From NCBI RefSeq assembly GCF_028550395.1, contig NZ_JAQQKW010000006.1, positions 1-64,000 on the forward strand: a stretch of DNA of 64,000 nt, read 5' to 3'. The notes beneath the pieces were generated by a model. That model was not told where the DNA came from. It searched no databases and saw nothing but the letters and a program-made list of their open reading frames with translations. The translations under genes and the position numbers were made by a program. The first letter of the stretch is position 1. Each line of letters begins with the position of its first letter. This DNA comes from Asticcacaulis currens. GTDB lineage: Bacteria > Pseudomonadota > Alphaproteobacteria > Caulobacterales > Caulobacteraceae. This document shows positions 50,007 through 58,430 of the stretch, piece by piece.

Positions 50007-50426
50007 TCAGGAGGAGAGGTGACGCGCCCTCATCAGCGCGTGCGCGGTCGAAATGATGTCGCGCAGGACGTCAAGGTCCACATCACTGAGACGTTTGATA
50101 TAAAGACAGCCGCCGCCGGTCGTATGCTTGCCAAGGCGGGCGAGGTGATCGGCCTGTTCCGGTGCGCTGGCGAGTACATAAAGGGTCAGAGCGGCACTGC
50201 GGGCCGCGAAGGCGCTGAGCGGCCAGGGCACCCGGGTCTTGCCGCTGAGGTAGCTGTATTGACCGTAACCGATCAGGGACGTCCCCCACACGACCGGGGG
50301 TTCGCCGGTCACCTCGGCGAACAGTCCCAGCAGCGTGTGGGCATCGGCGCGCATCTTTTCCGGGGCTCTGGCGTCCAGAAAGGCGGCGGGATCGGCGTCG
50401 GTCGGCTGGGTTTTCGGTTCGGCCAT
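50007..50426 (-). CDS. DUF1801 domain protein
   Basis: A 139-residue protein from ATG 50426. The pattern FLDARAPEKMRADAHTLLGLFAEVTGEPPVVWGTSLIGYGQYSYLSGKTRVPWPLSAFAARSAALTLYVL with a final DLDVLRDIISTAHAL matches DUF1801 (YdhG/YjhX-like fold). Function unknown in general; no catalytic residues proposed. Confidence 0.85.
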   Translation of the reverse strand: MAEPKTQPTDADPAAFLDARAPEKMRADAHTLLGLFAEVTGEPPVVWGTSLIGYGQYSYLSGKTRVPWPLSAFAARSAALTLYVLASAPEQADHLARLGKHTTGGGCLYIKRLSDVDLDVLRDIISTAHALMRARHLSS

Positions 50427-50458
50427 GCCCCGAAGACTGTGGCGGTAACGCCGGTTTG

Positions 50459-50920
50459 TCAAGCAAAGGGCAGGTGAGCGGGCAGGCTTGGGGCGTCGGC
50501 GGCCCGGCCCCAGCGCGGCGGCAGTCCGTTCAAACCACGCACCCAGTCCTCGACCATGGCCGCCTGCTGCTCATAGCCATAGGCCGCATAAGACCGCCCC
50601 GGGATCAGGCGGTAGCGATAACGCCCGCGTTCGCGCCACAGATAGCGCCATAGGGTCATGCCGCTCTCGTATTGCCACACATGCGTCAGCTCATGCCCCA
50701 GCAGGGCCAGATGGTCCGCTCGTCCGGACAGATCGCCGGTCAGGTCGGGCCAGAAAATCCTGCGTCCGCGTACCACGATCAGTGGCCCGTGCCCCATCAG
50801 GCCCGCCAGTTGCGCGACCGGATGCGCCCGCCCGATCAGCCGCACGGCCTCGACCGGCACCGCTGCGATCAGTCCGGCGGGCAGGGCGGCGATTTCGGCG
50901 GGGGTGAGGGAACGCTCCAT
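50459..50920 (-). CDS. Small protein with HExxH-like zinc-peptidase motif
   Basis: A 153-residue protein from ATG 50920; a GTG ten codons upstream (50950) is an alternative. HELTHVWQYE at residues 76-85 is a gluzincin-like HExxH site, and YGYEQQAAMVEDW follows about 45 residues later with candidate third ligand Glu. No signal peptide. The rest (residues 1-60) is alpha-rich with a LIVVRGRRIFW strand. Many such small HELTHVWQ proteins are found as standalone domains of unknown substrate. Activity is not shown. Confidence 0.7.
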   Translation of the reverse strand: MERSLTPAEIAALPAGLIAAVPVEAVRLIGRAHPVAQLAGLMGHGPLIVVRGRRIFWPDLTGDLSGRADHLALLGHELTHVWQYESGMTLWRYLWRERGRYRYRLIPGRSYAAYGYEQQAAMVEDWVRGLNGLPPRWGRAADAPSLPAHLPFA

Positions 50921-51013
50921 TGGTCGTATGTAGGCACTGCACCAACGCACGGGAAGGGCAATTGACGGCGGGCCATCGCCTGCCTATCGGAAAGGCTGAG
51001 GAGAAGCCCCCCC

Positions 51014-51058
51014 ATGTCATTCGCACCCATGTCATCCGCACCCATGTCATCCGCCGCC
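51014..51058 (+). repeat. 15-bp tandem repeat over the start codon
   Basis: Three 15-bp units, 51014-51028, 51029-51043 and 51044-51058, each starting ATGTCATYCGC. Each unit brings an in-frame ATG and adds five residues, so a change in unit number keeps the frame and alters the distance from the Shine-Dalgarno sequence. Confidence 0.85.
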
Positions 51059-51982
51059 TTGTCACCTGTCGTCTTTACCGGCCGCGTATCCGATGCCGAA
51101 GCGCGGGAATGGATCGCGGCCCTGTCCGCAGCCTTGCCGGACATGCCCGTGGTGCCGCTGAGCGCTGCCGACCCGCAGGCGGTCGAGGTCGCCGTCGTGG
51201 CCAATCCGGACCCGGCGGTGTTGCGAAGCCTGCCGCAAGTGAAATGGGTGCACAGCGTCTGGGCCGGTGTTGAACGGCTGGTGGCTGAATTGCCGGCGGA
51301 CCTGCCCATCGTGCGGCTGGTCGATCCGGAACTGAGCCGCGTGATGGGCGAGGCGGTGCTGGCCTGGACCCTCTATCTTCAGCGCGACATGCCCGCCTAT
51401 GCGCGTCAGCAGGCGGCCCGCCGCTGGCATCAGAGGCCCTACCGCGCGCCATCGGCGGTGACGGTCGGCGTGCTCGGGCTGGGCCATATGGGGCTGACGG
51501 CTGCGGCGCGGCTGCGGGAGGCGGGGTTCGGCGTCCTCGGCTGGAGCCGAACGCCTAGAAAGGCGGATATACCAGTGTTTACTGGCGAGGACGGTCTGAA
51601 GGCCCTGATGTCGCAAGCGGACATTCTGGTCAGCCTGCTGCCGGCGACGCCGCAAACGCGTGGCCTTCTGAATGCGGAGCGGCTGGGCTGGCTGCCGGAG
51701 GGTGCCGGGCTGATCAATTTCGGACGCGGCACCGTGCTGGACATCGAGGCGCTTCTCACAGCCCTCGATCAGAACCTGTCGCACGCTGTGCTCGATGTGT
51801 TCGTGTCTGAACCGCTGGAGGCCACCTCGCCCCTGTGGGCACATCCGCAGGTAACGGTCCTGCCGCACATCTCGGCCCCGACGAATGTGCACACGGCGGC
51901 GCAGGCGGTGGCCGATAATCTGCGCCGCTGGCGGGCGACCGGTGACCTGCCTCTGACCGTGGACCGTACACGCGGTTACTGA
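51014..51982 (+). CDS. D-2-hydroxyacid dehydrogenase, glyoxylate/hydroxypyruvate reductase A type
   Basis: A 322-residue NAD(P)-dependent dehydrogenase. Rossmann fold VTVGVLGLGHMGLTAAARLREAGF; catalytic Arg in NFGRGTVLD; Glu in DVFVSEPLEATSPLW; His in VTVLPHISAPTN. Fits the GhrA branch that reduces glyoxylate and hydroxypyruvate. Three in-frame ATGs, 15 bp apart, open the gene; the first (51014) has an AGGAG about 10 bases upstream. Glyoxylate is also a product/partner of the purine pathway, but the genes are 12 kb apart. Confidence 0.9.
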   Translation: MSFAPMSSAPMSSAALSPVVFTGRVSDAEAREWIAALSAALPDMPVVPLSAADPQAVEVAVVANPDPAVLRSLPQVKWVHSVWAGVERLVAELPADLPIVRLVDPELSRVMGEAVLAWTLYLQRDMPAYARQQAARRWHQRPYRAPSAVTVGVLGLGHMGLTAAARLREAGFGVLGWSRTPRKADIPVFTGEDGLKALMSQADILVSLLPATPQTRGLLNAERLGWLPEGAGLINFGRGTVLDIEALLTALDQNLSHAVLDVFVSEPLEATSPLWAHPQVTVLPHISAPTNVHTAAQAVADNLRRWRATGDLPLTVDRTRGY

Positions 51983-52062
51983 GGCGCGGTCATCTGCGGT
52001 GTCTTGCCAGATACGGTCTCGCGTGTAACCTTCCACCCGTAACGGCTGGAGGGCATTGGGTT

Positions 52063-53607
52063 ATGAAGCGTCTGGTATCTGTATTCAGCATCGCCATCTG
52101 TCTGGCCGGGCCGGTTCTGGCGGCGCCCAGACCCGATCCGGTGCGCGAAGCCTCCGTCGATCAGCTTCAGGCGGCGATGACGCGTGGCGAGTTGTCGGCA
52201 GAGGCCATCACCAGGGCCTCTATCCGTCGCATCGAAGCCTATGACAAATCGCGCCAACTCAATACCGTGATCGTGCTCAATCCCGATGCGCTGGCCGAGG
52301 CGCGTGCGCTCGATGCCGAGCGTAAGGCGGGCAAGCTACGCGGGCCGCTGCACGGCATCCCTGTCCTGATCAAGGACAATGTCGAAACCAAAGACGCCAT
52401 GCCGACCACGGCGGGCTCTCTGGCGCTGAAAGACAATGTGACGGGGCGCGATGCGCCGGTGGTGGCGCGGCTGCGGGCCGCCGGGGCGATTATCCTCGGC
52501 AAGACCAACCTGTCGGAATGGGCCAATATCCGCTCAACCCGTTCGATGAGTGGCTGGAGCGCGGTGGGTGGTCTGACCGGCAATGCCTATGATGCGCGCC
52601 GCTCGGCCTGCGGTTCGTCCTCGGGCAGCGGTACGGCGGTGGCCTGGAGCTTTGCCGTTCTGGCCGTCGGCACGGAAGCCGATGGCTCGGTCGTGTGTCC
52701 GTCGGCCATGAACGGTCTGGTCGGGCTGAAACCGTCCATGGGGCTGATTTCGCGCACCCACGTCGTGCCCATCTCGCACAGTCAGGACATTCCGGGGCCG
52801 ATGGGGCGCAGCGTGCGCGATGTAGCGCTGATGCTGTCGGCCATGGCAGGTAGCGACCCGGCGGACCCGGCCACACAGGCGGCCGATGCCCGCAAGGTGG
52901 ATTACGCGGCAGGCCTGTCGCCCGATGCCCTCAAAGGCGTGCGCATAGGCGTTCTGCGCGACCGGACCGGCGGGCCGGGCAAGGTCGAGACGGCGTTCAA
53001 TGCCGCGCTTAAACATCTGGAGGCCGCGGGCGCCGTTCTGGTCGATATTGCCGACTCCTCGGTCGAAGGGTTGGATGCCGCCGAACTGACTGTGCTTCAG
53101 ACGGAGCTGAAGGCCGATCTCAATGCCTATCTGGCCACCACGCCGGCCACAGTGAAGACGCGCACCCTGTCGGAGGTCATCGCCTTCAATACTGCCGAAG
53201 CCGCCCGCGAAATGCCCTTCTTCGGGCAGGAGTTTTTTGAGGCTGCGGAAAAAACCAAGGGACTGGACGACCCGGCCTACAAGGCGGCGGCCAATCGTGC
53301 GAAGACCGTGGCCCGCAGCCATATCGACGGGCTTCTGAACGCCTATGGCGTGTCGTTGCTGGTCGCACCGACCTATGGTCTGCCGTGGCTGTCGGATGAG
53401 GTCAATGGCGATCAGTTTTCCGGCCCGTCGGCCAGTCAGTGGCCCGCCATGTCCGGCTATCCCCACCTGACCGTGCCCATGGGGCAGGTACAGGGCCTGC
53501 CGCTGGGTCTGTCCTTTATCGGTACGCAGTGGTCGGACGCTCAGTTGCTGCGCGCTGGCTATGCCTTTGAGCAGGTGGCGAAGGCCCGGGTCGCGCCGCC
53601 TCAGTGA
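52063..53607 (+). CDS. Secreted amidase-signature enzyme
   Basis: A 514-residue amidase with signal peptide MKRLVSVFSIAICLAGPVLAAP. Ser-cisSer-Lys triad: Lys in GIPVLIKDNVETKD, cis-Ser in ACGSSSGSGTAVAW and the nucleophile in GTEADGSVVCPSAMNGLVGLKPS. The 'CPSAMNG' form is typical of the AspC/6-aminohexanoate-like, often secreted, Caulobacterales amidases. Substrate unknown; periplasmic peptide or amide. Not part of the purine operon. Confidence 0.9.
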   Translation: MKRLVSVFSIAICLAGPVLAAPRPDPVREASVDQLQAAMTRGELSAEAITRASIRRIEAYDKSRQLNTVIVLNPDALAEARALDAERKAGKLRGPLHGIPVLIKDNVETKDAMPTTAGSLALKDNVTGRDAPVVARLRAAGAIILGKTNLSEWANIRSTRSMSGWSAVGGLTGNAYDARRSACGSSSGSGTAVAWSFAVLAVGTEADGSVVCPSAMNGLVGLKPSMGLISRTHVVPISHSQDIPGPMGRSVRDVALMLSAMAGSDPADPATQAADARKVDYAAGLSPDALKGVRIGVLRDRTGGPGKVETAFNAALKHLEAAGAVLVDIADSSVEGLDAAELTVLQTELKADLNAYLATTPATVKTRTLSEVIAFNTAEAAREMPFFGQEFFEAAEKTKGLDDPAYKAAANRAKTVARSHIDGLLNAYGVSLLVAPTYGLPWLSDEVNGDQFSGPSASQWPAMSGYPHLTVPMGQVQGLPLGLSFIGTQWSDAQLLRAGYAFEQVAKARVAPPQ

Positions 53608-53723
53608 ACACAGCAGCGATAACCTCTTAAGGTAATTTTGACGGGTGGCCCATCAGGCCGCGCCTTCATCCTTATGCGGCAGGGTTTAGGGTGTGCAGAC
53701 CACAGAGCTGTTCCCCCGAGGAT

Positions 53724-53978
53724 ATGATGACCCGCCGTATCGTTCCCGTCGCTACGAAGGTGCTGAGCCTTCTGCCCATCGTTCAGACCCTGAGCGGTCG
53801 CGTGCCGTCGCCGAAGGTTATGGCCGCGGCGGGGCTTCTCAATACGCCCTATGTGCGCCGTCTGGCACCTGGCCTCAGCGGTTTGTTCAGCGTAGGGCTG
53901 GCGGTGGTGGCGGTCGCGGGCTTCGTCAACGACCTCCGAAGCCGCAAGGCGGCACCCGTTCGGCGGAGGGTGCGATGA
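53724..53978 (+). CDS. Small membrane-anchored protein, first of a pair
   Basis: An 84-residue protein from ATG 53724 (GAGGAT before it; a second ATG follows directly). One likely C-terminal transmembrane segment (LFSVGLAVVAVAGFVND, residues 54-70) and a basic tail. Stop overlaps the next start (ATGA). Unknown. Confidence 0.6.
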   Translation: MMTRRIVPVATKVLSLLPIVQTLSGRVPSPKVMAAAGLLNTPYVRRLAPGLSGLFSVGLAVVAVAGFVNDLRSRKAAPVRRRVR

Positions 53979-54544
53979 GCGCCGTGTGTGTCGGCGACCC
54001 GACGGCCAGAGCGCGCCGGGCTTTGACGCTAAGCCTGTGGACCGCCGGGGTGGTGCTGATTACGGGCAGCGGAGCCGTTGCCGCGCGCATCGCCACTCTG
54101 GACGGTTCCATGCTCACTCAGGTCGAGGCGCGTCAGGACCCGCATAAACTCTTTCCGGCCAACGAAACGGTTGAGCGTGACCTTCTGGATGTTCGCCCGC
54201 CGGTGGGGGAAGAGGTCCGCCTCGCCAGCCTGTGGCCCGCGACCGAACCGCCGCCGGTTGCGCCCGAACAGGCCTACCCGGCGCAGGGCAGTGATAGCGC
54301 AGCAGCCGATATGGCCTACAGGCCCGATGAGGCGACCGAAGCGGCGGCCCTGGCCGAAACCACGCGGGCCCGGGCTGTGCCCGGCGTTATCGAATGCGCC
54401 GAAACCTGCTTCGATGCTCATCAGGCCGCAGCAGACACGGTCGAAACATCCGGCGGCGACACCACCTCTCTGCCTACGGTCACCCCCACTTCGGCGGCCA
54501 GAACCGAAACCGTGGCGCTGGACGACCTGCTTCCGAGGCAATAA
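53975..54544 (+). CDS. Single-pass membrane protein, second of the pair
   Basis: A 189-residue protein from ATG 53975. One N-terminal membrane helix (LTLSLWTAGVVLITGSGAVAARI, residues 17-39) is followed by a long, Pro/Ala/Glu/Thr-rich, probably periplasmic tail with few structured motifs. The two cysteines near VIECAETCFDAH (about residue 135) could form a disulphide. Coupled to the preceding gene by ATGA. Unknown; a cell-envelope role is the simplest guess. Confidence 0.65.
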   Translation: MSAVCVGDPTARARRALTLSLWTAGVVLITGSGAVAARIATLDGSMLTQVEARQDPHKLFPANETVERDLLDVRPPVGEEVRLASLWPATEPPPVAPEQAYPAQGSDSAAADMAYRPDEATEAAALAETTRARAVPGVIECAETCFDAHQAAADTVETSGGDTTSLPTVTPTSAARTETVALDDLLPRQ

Positions 54545-54643
54545 TCCCGCCGGCGGAAGAGGCGCAGCGCCCGAGGCTGGACGCCCCGAAGCATCCGCAT
54601 TAAGCTCTCAGCTTTCACGGGAAAAGCGGCAGGAGCGGTGGAT

Positions 54644-55144
54644 ATGGTGATAGCGGCAAAGCGAAAAAACGGGCTTCTGAGTGTTCTCAGCGTCGCCGCG
54701 CTTCTGTGTTACGGCGCTCAGGCCCACGCGCAGGTCCAGCCCGAAGGGCAGGCCCAGACGGAGGCTCTCAAAACCTGTATCTCGCGATCGGTAACACCGG
54801 ACGATGAGCGCCTGATCCTGCGCTACGTCTTCTTCATGATGGCGCGTCATCCGGACGTGTCGCGCTACGCCACCATTTCAGAGCCCGAACGCAACGCGTT
54901 GGATCAGCAGGTCGGCACCATGATGACTCGCCTGATGGTCGATCAGTGCGGCAACGAAATCCGCGCGGTTTACAAGAGCGGCAATCAGAACGTTATTCAG
55001 GCGGCCTTCGGTCAGGCCTTTTCCGGCGTGGGGGAGCGCGGCATGAAGGATCTGATGGGGCATCCGGACGTGCAGGCGGCGTCCATGGGCTTTGTCAAAT
55101 ATATGGATATGAACCGGCTGATTAAGCTGTTTCTCCCACAATAG
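54644..55144 (+). CDS. Secreted protein of unknown function
   Basis: A 166-residue protein from ATG 54644 with AGGAG eight bases before it. Signal peptide ends AQAHAQVQ (about residue 31). The mature part is helical: ALKTCISRSVTPDDERLILRYVFFMMARHPDVSRYATISEPERNAL, with Cys in CISRS and CGNEIR probably forming a disulphide. I do not recognise a family; Caulobacterales have similar small periplasmic proteins. Confidence 0.75.
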   Translation: MVIAAKRKNGLLSVLSVAALLCYGAQAHAQVQPEGQAQTEALKTCISRSVTPDDERLILRYVFFMMARHPDVSRYATISEPERNALDQQVGTMMTRLMVDQCGNEIRAVYKSGNQNVIQAAFGQAFSGVGERGMKDLMGHPDVQAASMGFVKYMDMNRLIKLFLPQ

Positions 55145-55156
55145 AGGGCCGCGGCG

Positions 55157-55191
55157 TTAACCTTAAGCGTTAACCGGAAACCGCCTCTTAA
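55157..55191. promoter_or_regulatory. TTAACC-rich promoter region of motA, possible CtrA sites
   Basis: TTAACC at 55157-55162, an inverted TTAAG at 55163 and TTAACC at 55170-55175, then TTAAG at 55188-55192, 55-90 bp before motA. CtrA of Caulobacter binds TTAA-N7-TTAA or TTAACC half sites. The spacing here (9 between the TTAACC half sites) is not the perfect N7, so this is a weak call. Confidence 0.35.
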
Positions 55192-55245
55192 GATTTGGCG
55201 GGGTAAGGTGAGGGCGAATCACGAAGCTCTCCGGACTCCGCCTGC

Positions 55246-56112
55246 ATGTTTCAGATTATCGGTATTGTCGTCCTCTTTGGCTGCGTCTTCGGCAGTTACC
55301 TGCTGTCGGGCGGCTCGATGGCGCCGATCCTGCACTCGCTCGCCTTCGAACTGATGGGCATTGGCGGCGCGGCCGTGGCCTCGGTCCTGATTTCCAACGA
55401 CATGCACACCATCAAGGGGATGGGCGGCGGCATGGGCAAGGTGTTTGGCGGGGCCAAGTGGAAGCCTGCGGATTACCGCGATCTTCTGTCGCTTTTGTTT
55501 CAGTTGACCAAGACGATGAAGGCCAAGGGTGTCATCGCTCTGGAAAGCCATATCGAAAAGCCACACGACTCCTCGATCTTTTCGCGCTACCCCAAGATTA
55601 TGAAGGATCACTTCGCCATCGACTTCATCTGCGACACCCTGCGTATGATGACCATGAACCTCGAAGACCCGCATCAGGTCGAAGACGCGATGGAAAAGCA
55701 GCTCGAAAAGCACCATCACGAAGCCATGCACCCGGCCCACGCCATGCAAAGCGTGGCCGACGCCCTGCCGGCGCTCGGTATCGTTATCGCCGTTCTGGGG
55801 GTTATCAAGACCATGGGGGCCATCACGGAACCGCCGGAAGTGCTGGGCGGCATGATCGGCGGCGCTCTGGTGGGTACCTTTCTGGGCGTTATGCTGGCCT
55901 ATGGCCTCGTCGGGCCTTTCGCCACGCGCATGAACGGCGTGGTGGAGGAGGAGGGGGCCTTCTACAAGATCATTCAGGCGGTGCTGGTCGCGCACCTGCA
56001 CGGCAATGCGGCGCAGATTTCGGTGGAAATCGGTCGCGGTAACATTCCGTCCGGCGCCCAGCCCTCGTTTGCCGAAATGGAAGAAGCCCTTAATAATATA
56101 CCGAACGAGTAG
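55246..56112 (+). CDS. motA: Flagellar motor stator protein MotA
   Basis: A 288-residue stator subunit with four transmembrane helices (about 3-22, 28-50, 173-192, 202-222) and the cytoplasmic loop with conserved charged and Pro residues (about residues 90-165, including HPAHAMQSVADALPALGIVIAVLGVIKTMG). Works with MotB to drive proton-powered rotation. motB does not follow; in Caulobacter motA and motB are also at separate loci. A hairpin follows the gene. Confidence 0.95.
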   Translation: MFQIIGIVVLFGCVFGSYLLSGGSMAPILHSLAFELMGIGGAAVASVLISNDMHTIKGMGGGMGKVFGGAKWKPADYRDLLSLLFQLTKTMKAKGVIALESHIEKPHDSSIFSRYPKIMKDHFAIDFICDTLRMMTMNLEDPHQVEDAMEKQLEKHHHEAMHPAHAMQSVADALPALGIVIAVLGVIKTMGAITEPPEVLGGMIGGALVGTFLGVMLAYGLVGPFATRMNGVVEEEGAFYKIIQAVLVAHLHGNAAQISVEIGRGNIPSGAQPSFAEMEEALNNIPNE

Positions 56113-56149
56113 ATTAACCTTAAGAAACGGGCGAATCCGGCCCGCCGCA

Positions 56150-56200
56150 AAAGCCGCAACTTCCCGCCTCAGGGGTATTTTGAGGGGGAATTGCGGCTTT
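56150..56200 (+). terminator. Probable terminator of motA
   Basis: AAAGCCGCAA (56150-56159) pairs with TTGCGGCTTT (56191-56200), an outer stem around an imperfect inner CCCGCCTC/GAGGGGG stem; T-poor tail. Confidence 0.6.
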
Positions 56201-56321
56201 GTTGCGAGAGTTGATCACATATTTGTGAAAACACCCCTTGCGGGACTCAGCGGTTTTGCGTATGAAGGAGTCGGGCGCAGTTGCTAGGCGCTCTAACGTT
56301 AGAATCTAAGGATCTGGATCC

Positions 56322-56543
56322 ATGACCTCTGAAATCGTCCGCAAGGCCCTGCTCGCCGCCGCCGCCGTCGCCGCTCTGTCGGTTGCCGCTTGCTCGAAGC
56401 CGGCTGAAGAAGCCGCCACCACCGAAGAATCCGCTCCGGCTGACGCTTCGGCTGACGCCTCGGCCACTGTCGAAGCTTCGGAAGCCGCTTCGCCGGCCGC
56501 CGTTGAAGCTCCGGCTGCTGAAGCTCCGGCTGCTGCTCACTAA
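56322..56543 (+). CDS. Small Ala/Pro/Glu-rich lipoprotein
   Basis: A 73-residue protein. Signal peptide with lipobox SVAACSKP (Cys at about residue 24), then a low-complexity tail of EAAT, ADAS and EAPA repeats with no structured domain. Likely an outer-membrane or periplasmic-face lipoprotein of high abundance. Its own terminator follows, so it is a single-gene unit. Function unknown. Confidence 0.8.
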   Translation: MTSEIVRKALLAAAAVAALSVAACSKPAEEAATTEESAPADASADASATVEASEAASPAAVEAPAAEAPAAAH

Positions 56544-56582
56544 TCCCTCGCGCCTCACGGCGCTGGATTAGACAAGAGTTTG

Positions 56583-56616
56583 GAAGAGGTCGTTCCCGGG
56601 AACGGCCTCTTCTTTT
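56583..56616 (+). terminator. Rho-independent terminator of the lipoprotein gene
   Basis: GAAGAGG...CGTTCC (56583-56596) pairs with GGAACG...CCTCTTC (56599-56612) and is followed by TTTTTT. The mnmC start codon lies 15 bases after. Confidence 0.9.
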
Positions 56617-56631
56617 TTGTGCGTGAGCCCG

Positions 56632-58356
56632 ATGACCGATCCTCAACTCTATTTCGCCGAAGACGGCAATCCGCGCTCGGCCCGTTTTGACGACATCTAT
56701 TATTCGTTGCAGGACGGCCTGTCGGAAACGCGGGCCGTATTCCTGAACGGCTGCGGCCTGCCGCAGGGCTGGGAGGGTCGTCGTCACTATACCGTCGCCG
56801 AACTGGGTTTTGGTACCGGGCTTAATATCGCCGCCCTGATGCAACTCTGGGCGGCTCATCGTCCGCCGCAGGGGCATCTGCACCTCTTTTCTGTCGAAGC
56901 CTATCTGATGCCGCGTGAGGCGGCGGCTCGTGCATTGGCCAGTTGGCCGGAACTGGCGCCCTTCGCCGAAGCGATTATCGCGCGCTGGCCGCCGCAACGG
57001 CGCGGCTTTCATCTGATGACCTTCCCCGAATGGGGCGTGACCCTCACCCTGGCGCTTAGGGACGTGCGCGATGCCCTCAATCAGTGGGAGGGCAAGGCCG
57101 ATGCCTGGCTCCTCGATGGGTTCTCTCCGGCGCAGAACCCCGACATGTGGGCCGATGATGTGCTAAAGGCCGTGGCGGCGCACAGCGCGCCGGGGGCCCG
57201 GCTGGCCACCTTCACCGTGGCGGGCTTTGTGCGGCGGGGGCTACAGGCCGCCGGGTTCGAGGTGTCGAAACAGCCCGGTTTCGGGCGCAAGCGCGAGCGG
57301 CTGGAGGCCGTCTTTGCGGGGGCGGTCGAAGCCCCTTTCGCGCCTGAGCGCATGGCCGTGATCGGCGGGGGCATTGCCGGGGCCTCGATCGTCCATGCCC
57401 TTCGTCATTACGGCCATCAGGCCACCGTCTTCGATATCGGGCCGCAGGCGTCGGGCAATCCGGCGGGACTGGTCACGCCGCGGCTGGATGCTGGGGGTGG
57501 GACGATCAGCGTCCTGTTCGCCGATGCGCTCTATGCGGCGACGGACCTCTATGCGCGCCTGTGCCCCGAAGCCGTGCTGGCGCAGGGGGTGCAGCAACGT
57601 TGCGCCGACGCGCGCGATGCCGCGCGCTTTGCTAAGATCGCCGCTCAGCCGGACTATGCGCCGGGCGATATGGCCGCGGATGAGGCCGGCCTTCGCATGA
57701 CGCGCGCCTTATCGGTGCGCCCGCCGGAGATCGTCAAGGCGCTTCTGGGAGACGCTGCGGTGGTGGCCGAAACCGTCGTGCGCGTGGAGCCCGGTGCGCC
57801 GGTGCGTATCGTGACCGACCGCGCGGTTCACCTTTTCGATCGCGTCCTCCTCGCCTGCGGGGACGGGATTTTCGACCTGCCGTTCGCTGAGGCGCTCGAT
57901 CTGCGGCCGGTGCGCGGGCAGATCGAAACCGCCAGCGCCCCGCCACCGGACGCCCGACCGCAGGCCTGGGGCGGCTATTATGTGCCGCTGCCGGACGGTT
58001 TCGTCTTCGGCTCGACCCATATTCGCGGCGACAGGGGCGTTGAGCCCCGCGAAGCAGACCGCGCGCACAATCTCGACACCCTGCGCGCCGTCCTGCCCGC
58101 AGCGGCAGCGTTGGCCGAAGACGCTTCGGTGTCGCGCGCCGCCGTGCGCGTGACGACCCGCGACCATCTGCCGGTGATGGGGCAGATGGCACCGGGTGTG
58201 ACCATCCTGACCGGTCTGGGGGCGCGCGGCCTGTGTCTGGGGCCGCTGCTCGGCATGGCGGCGGCGGCGCAGACGCTGGGGGTGCCGTCGCCGCTGACTG
58301 TGGCATCCGCGCATCGGTTGCGCCCGGAAAGATTACAGGCTGTTCATAGTCATTAA
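56632..58356 (+). CDS. mnmC: Bifunctional tRNA-modifying enzyme MnmC
   Basis: A 574-residue fusion from ATG 56632 (GTG 56617 would add five). N-terminal methyltransferase (residues 1-230): ELGFGTGLNIAALMQLW binds SAM, DAWLLDGFSPAQNPDMW is the catalytic DGFxPxxNPxxW motif. C-terminal FAD oxidase (about 240-560): MAVIGGGIAGASIVHAL. It finishes 5-methylaminomethyl-2-thiouridine at the wobble base of some tRNAs. Both halves look intact. Confidence 0.96.
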   Translation: MTDPQLYFAEDGNPRSARFDDIYYSLQDGLSETRAVFLNGCGLPQGWEGRRHYTVAELGFGTGLNIAALMQLWAAHRPPQGHLHLFSVEAYLMPREAAARALASWPELAPFAEAIIARWPPQRRGFHLMTFPEWGVTLTLALRDVRDALNQWEGKADAWLLDGFSPAQNPDMWADDVLKAVAAHSAPGARLATFTVAGFVRRGLQAAGFEVSKQPGFGRKRERLEAVFAGAVEAPFAPERMAVIGGGIAGASIVHALRHYGHQATVFDIGPQASGNPAGLVTPRLDAGGGTISVLFADALYAATDLYARLCPEAVLAQGVQQRCADARDAARFAKIAAQPDYAPGDMAADEAGLRMTRALSVRPPEIVKALLGDAAVVAETVVRVEPGAPVRIVTDRAVHLFDRVLLACGDGIFDLPFAEALDLRPVRGQIETASAPPPDARPQAWGGYYVPLPDGFVFGSTHIRGDRGVEPREADRAHNLDTLRAVLPAAAALAEDASVSRAAVRVTTRDHLPVMGQMAPGVTILTGLGARGLCLGPLLGMAAAAQTLGVPSPLTVASAHRLRPERLQAVHSH

Positions 58357-58430
58357 ATGGCCCGATTCCGCTCGCCTCATCGGGGAGGAACTGGCACCCG
58401 TGAGTGCGATCCTGACCAAGGAATGATGCG

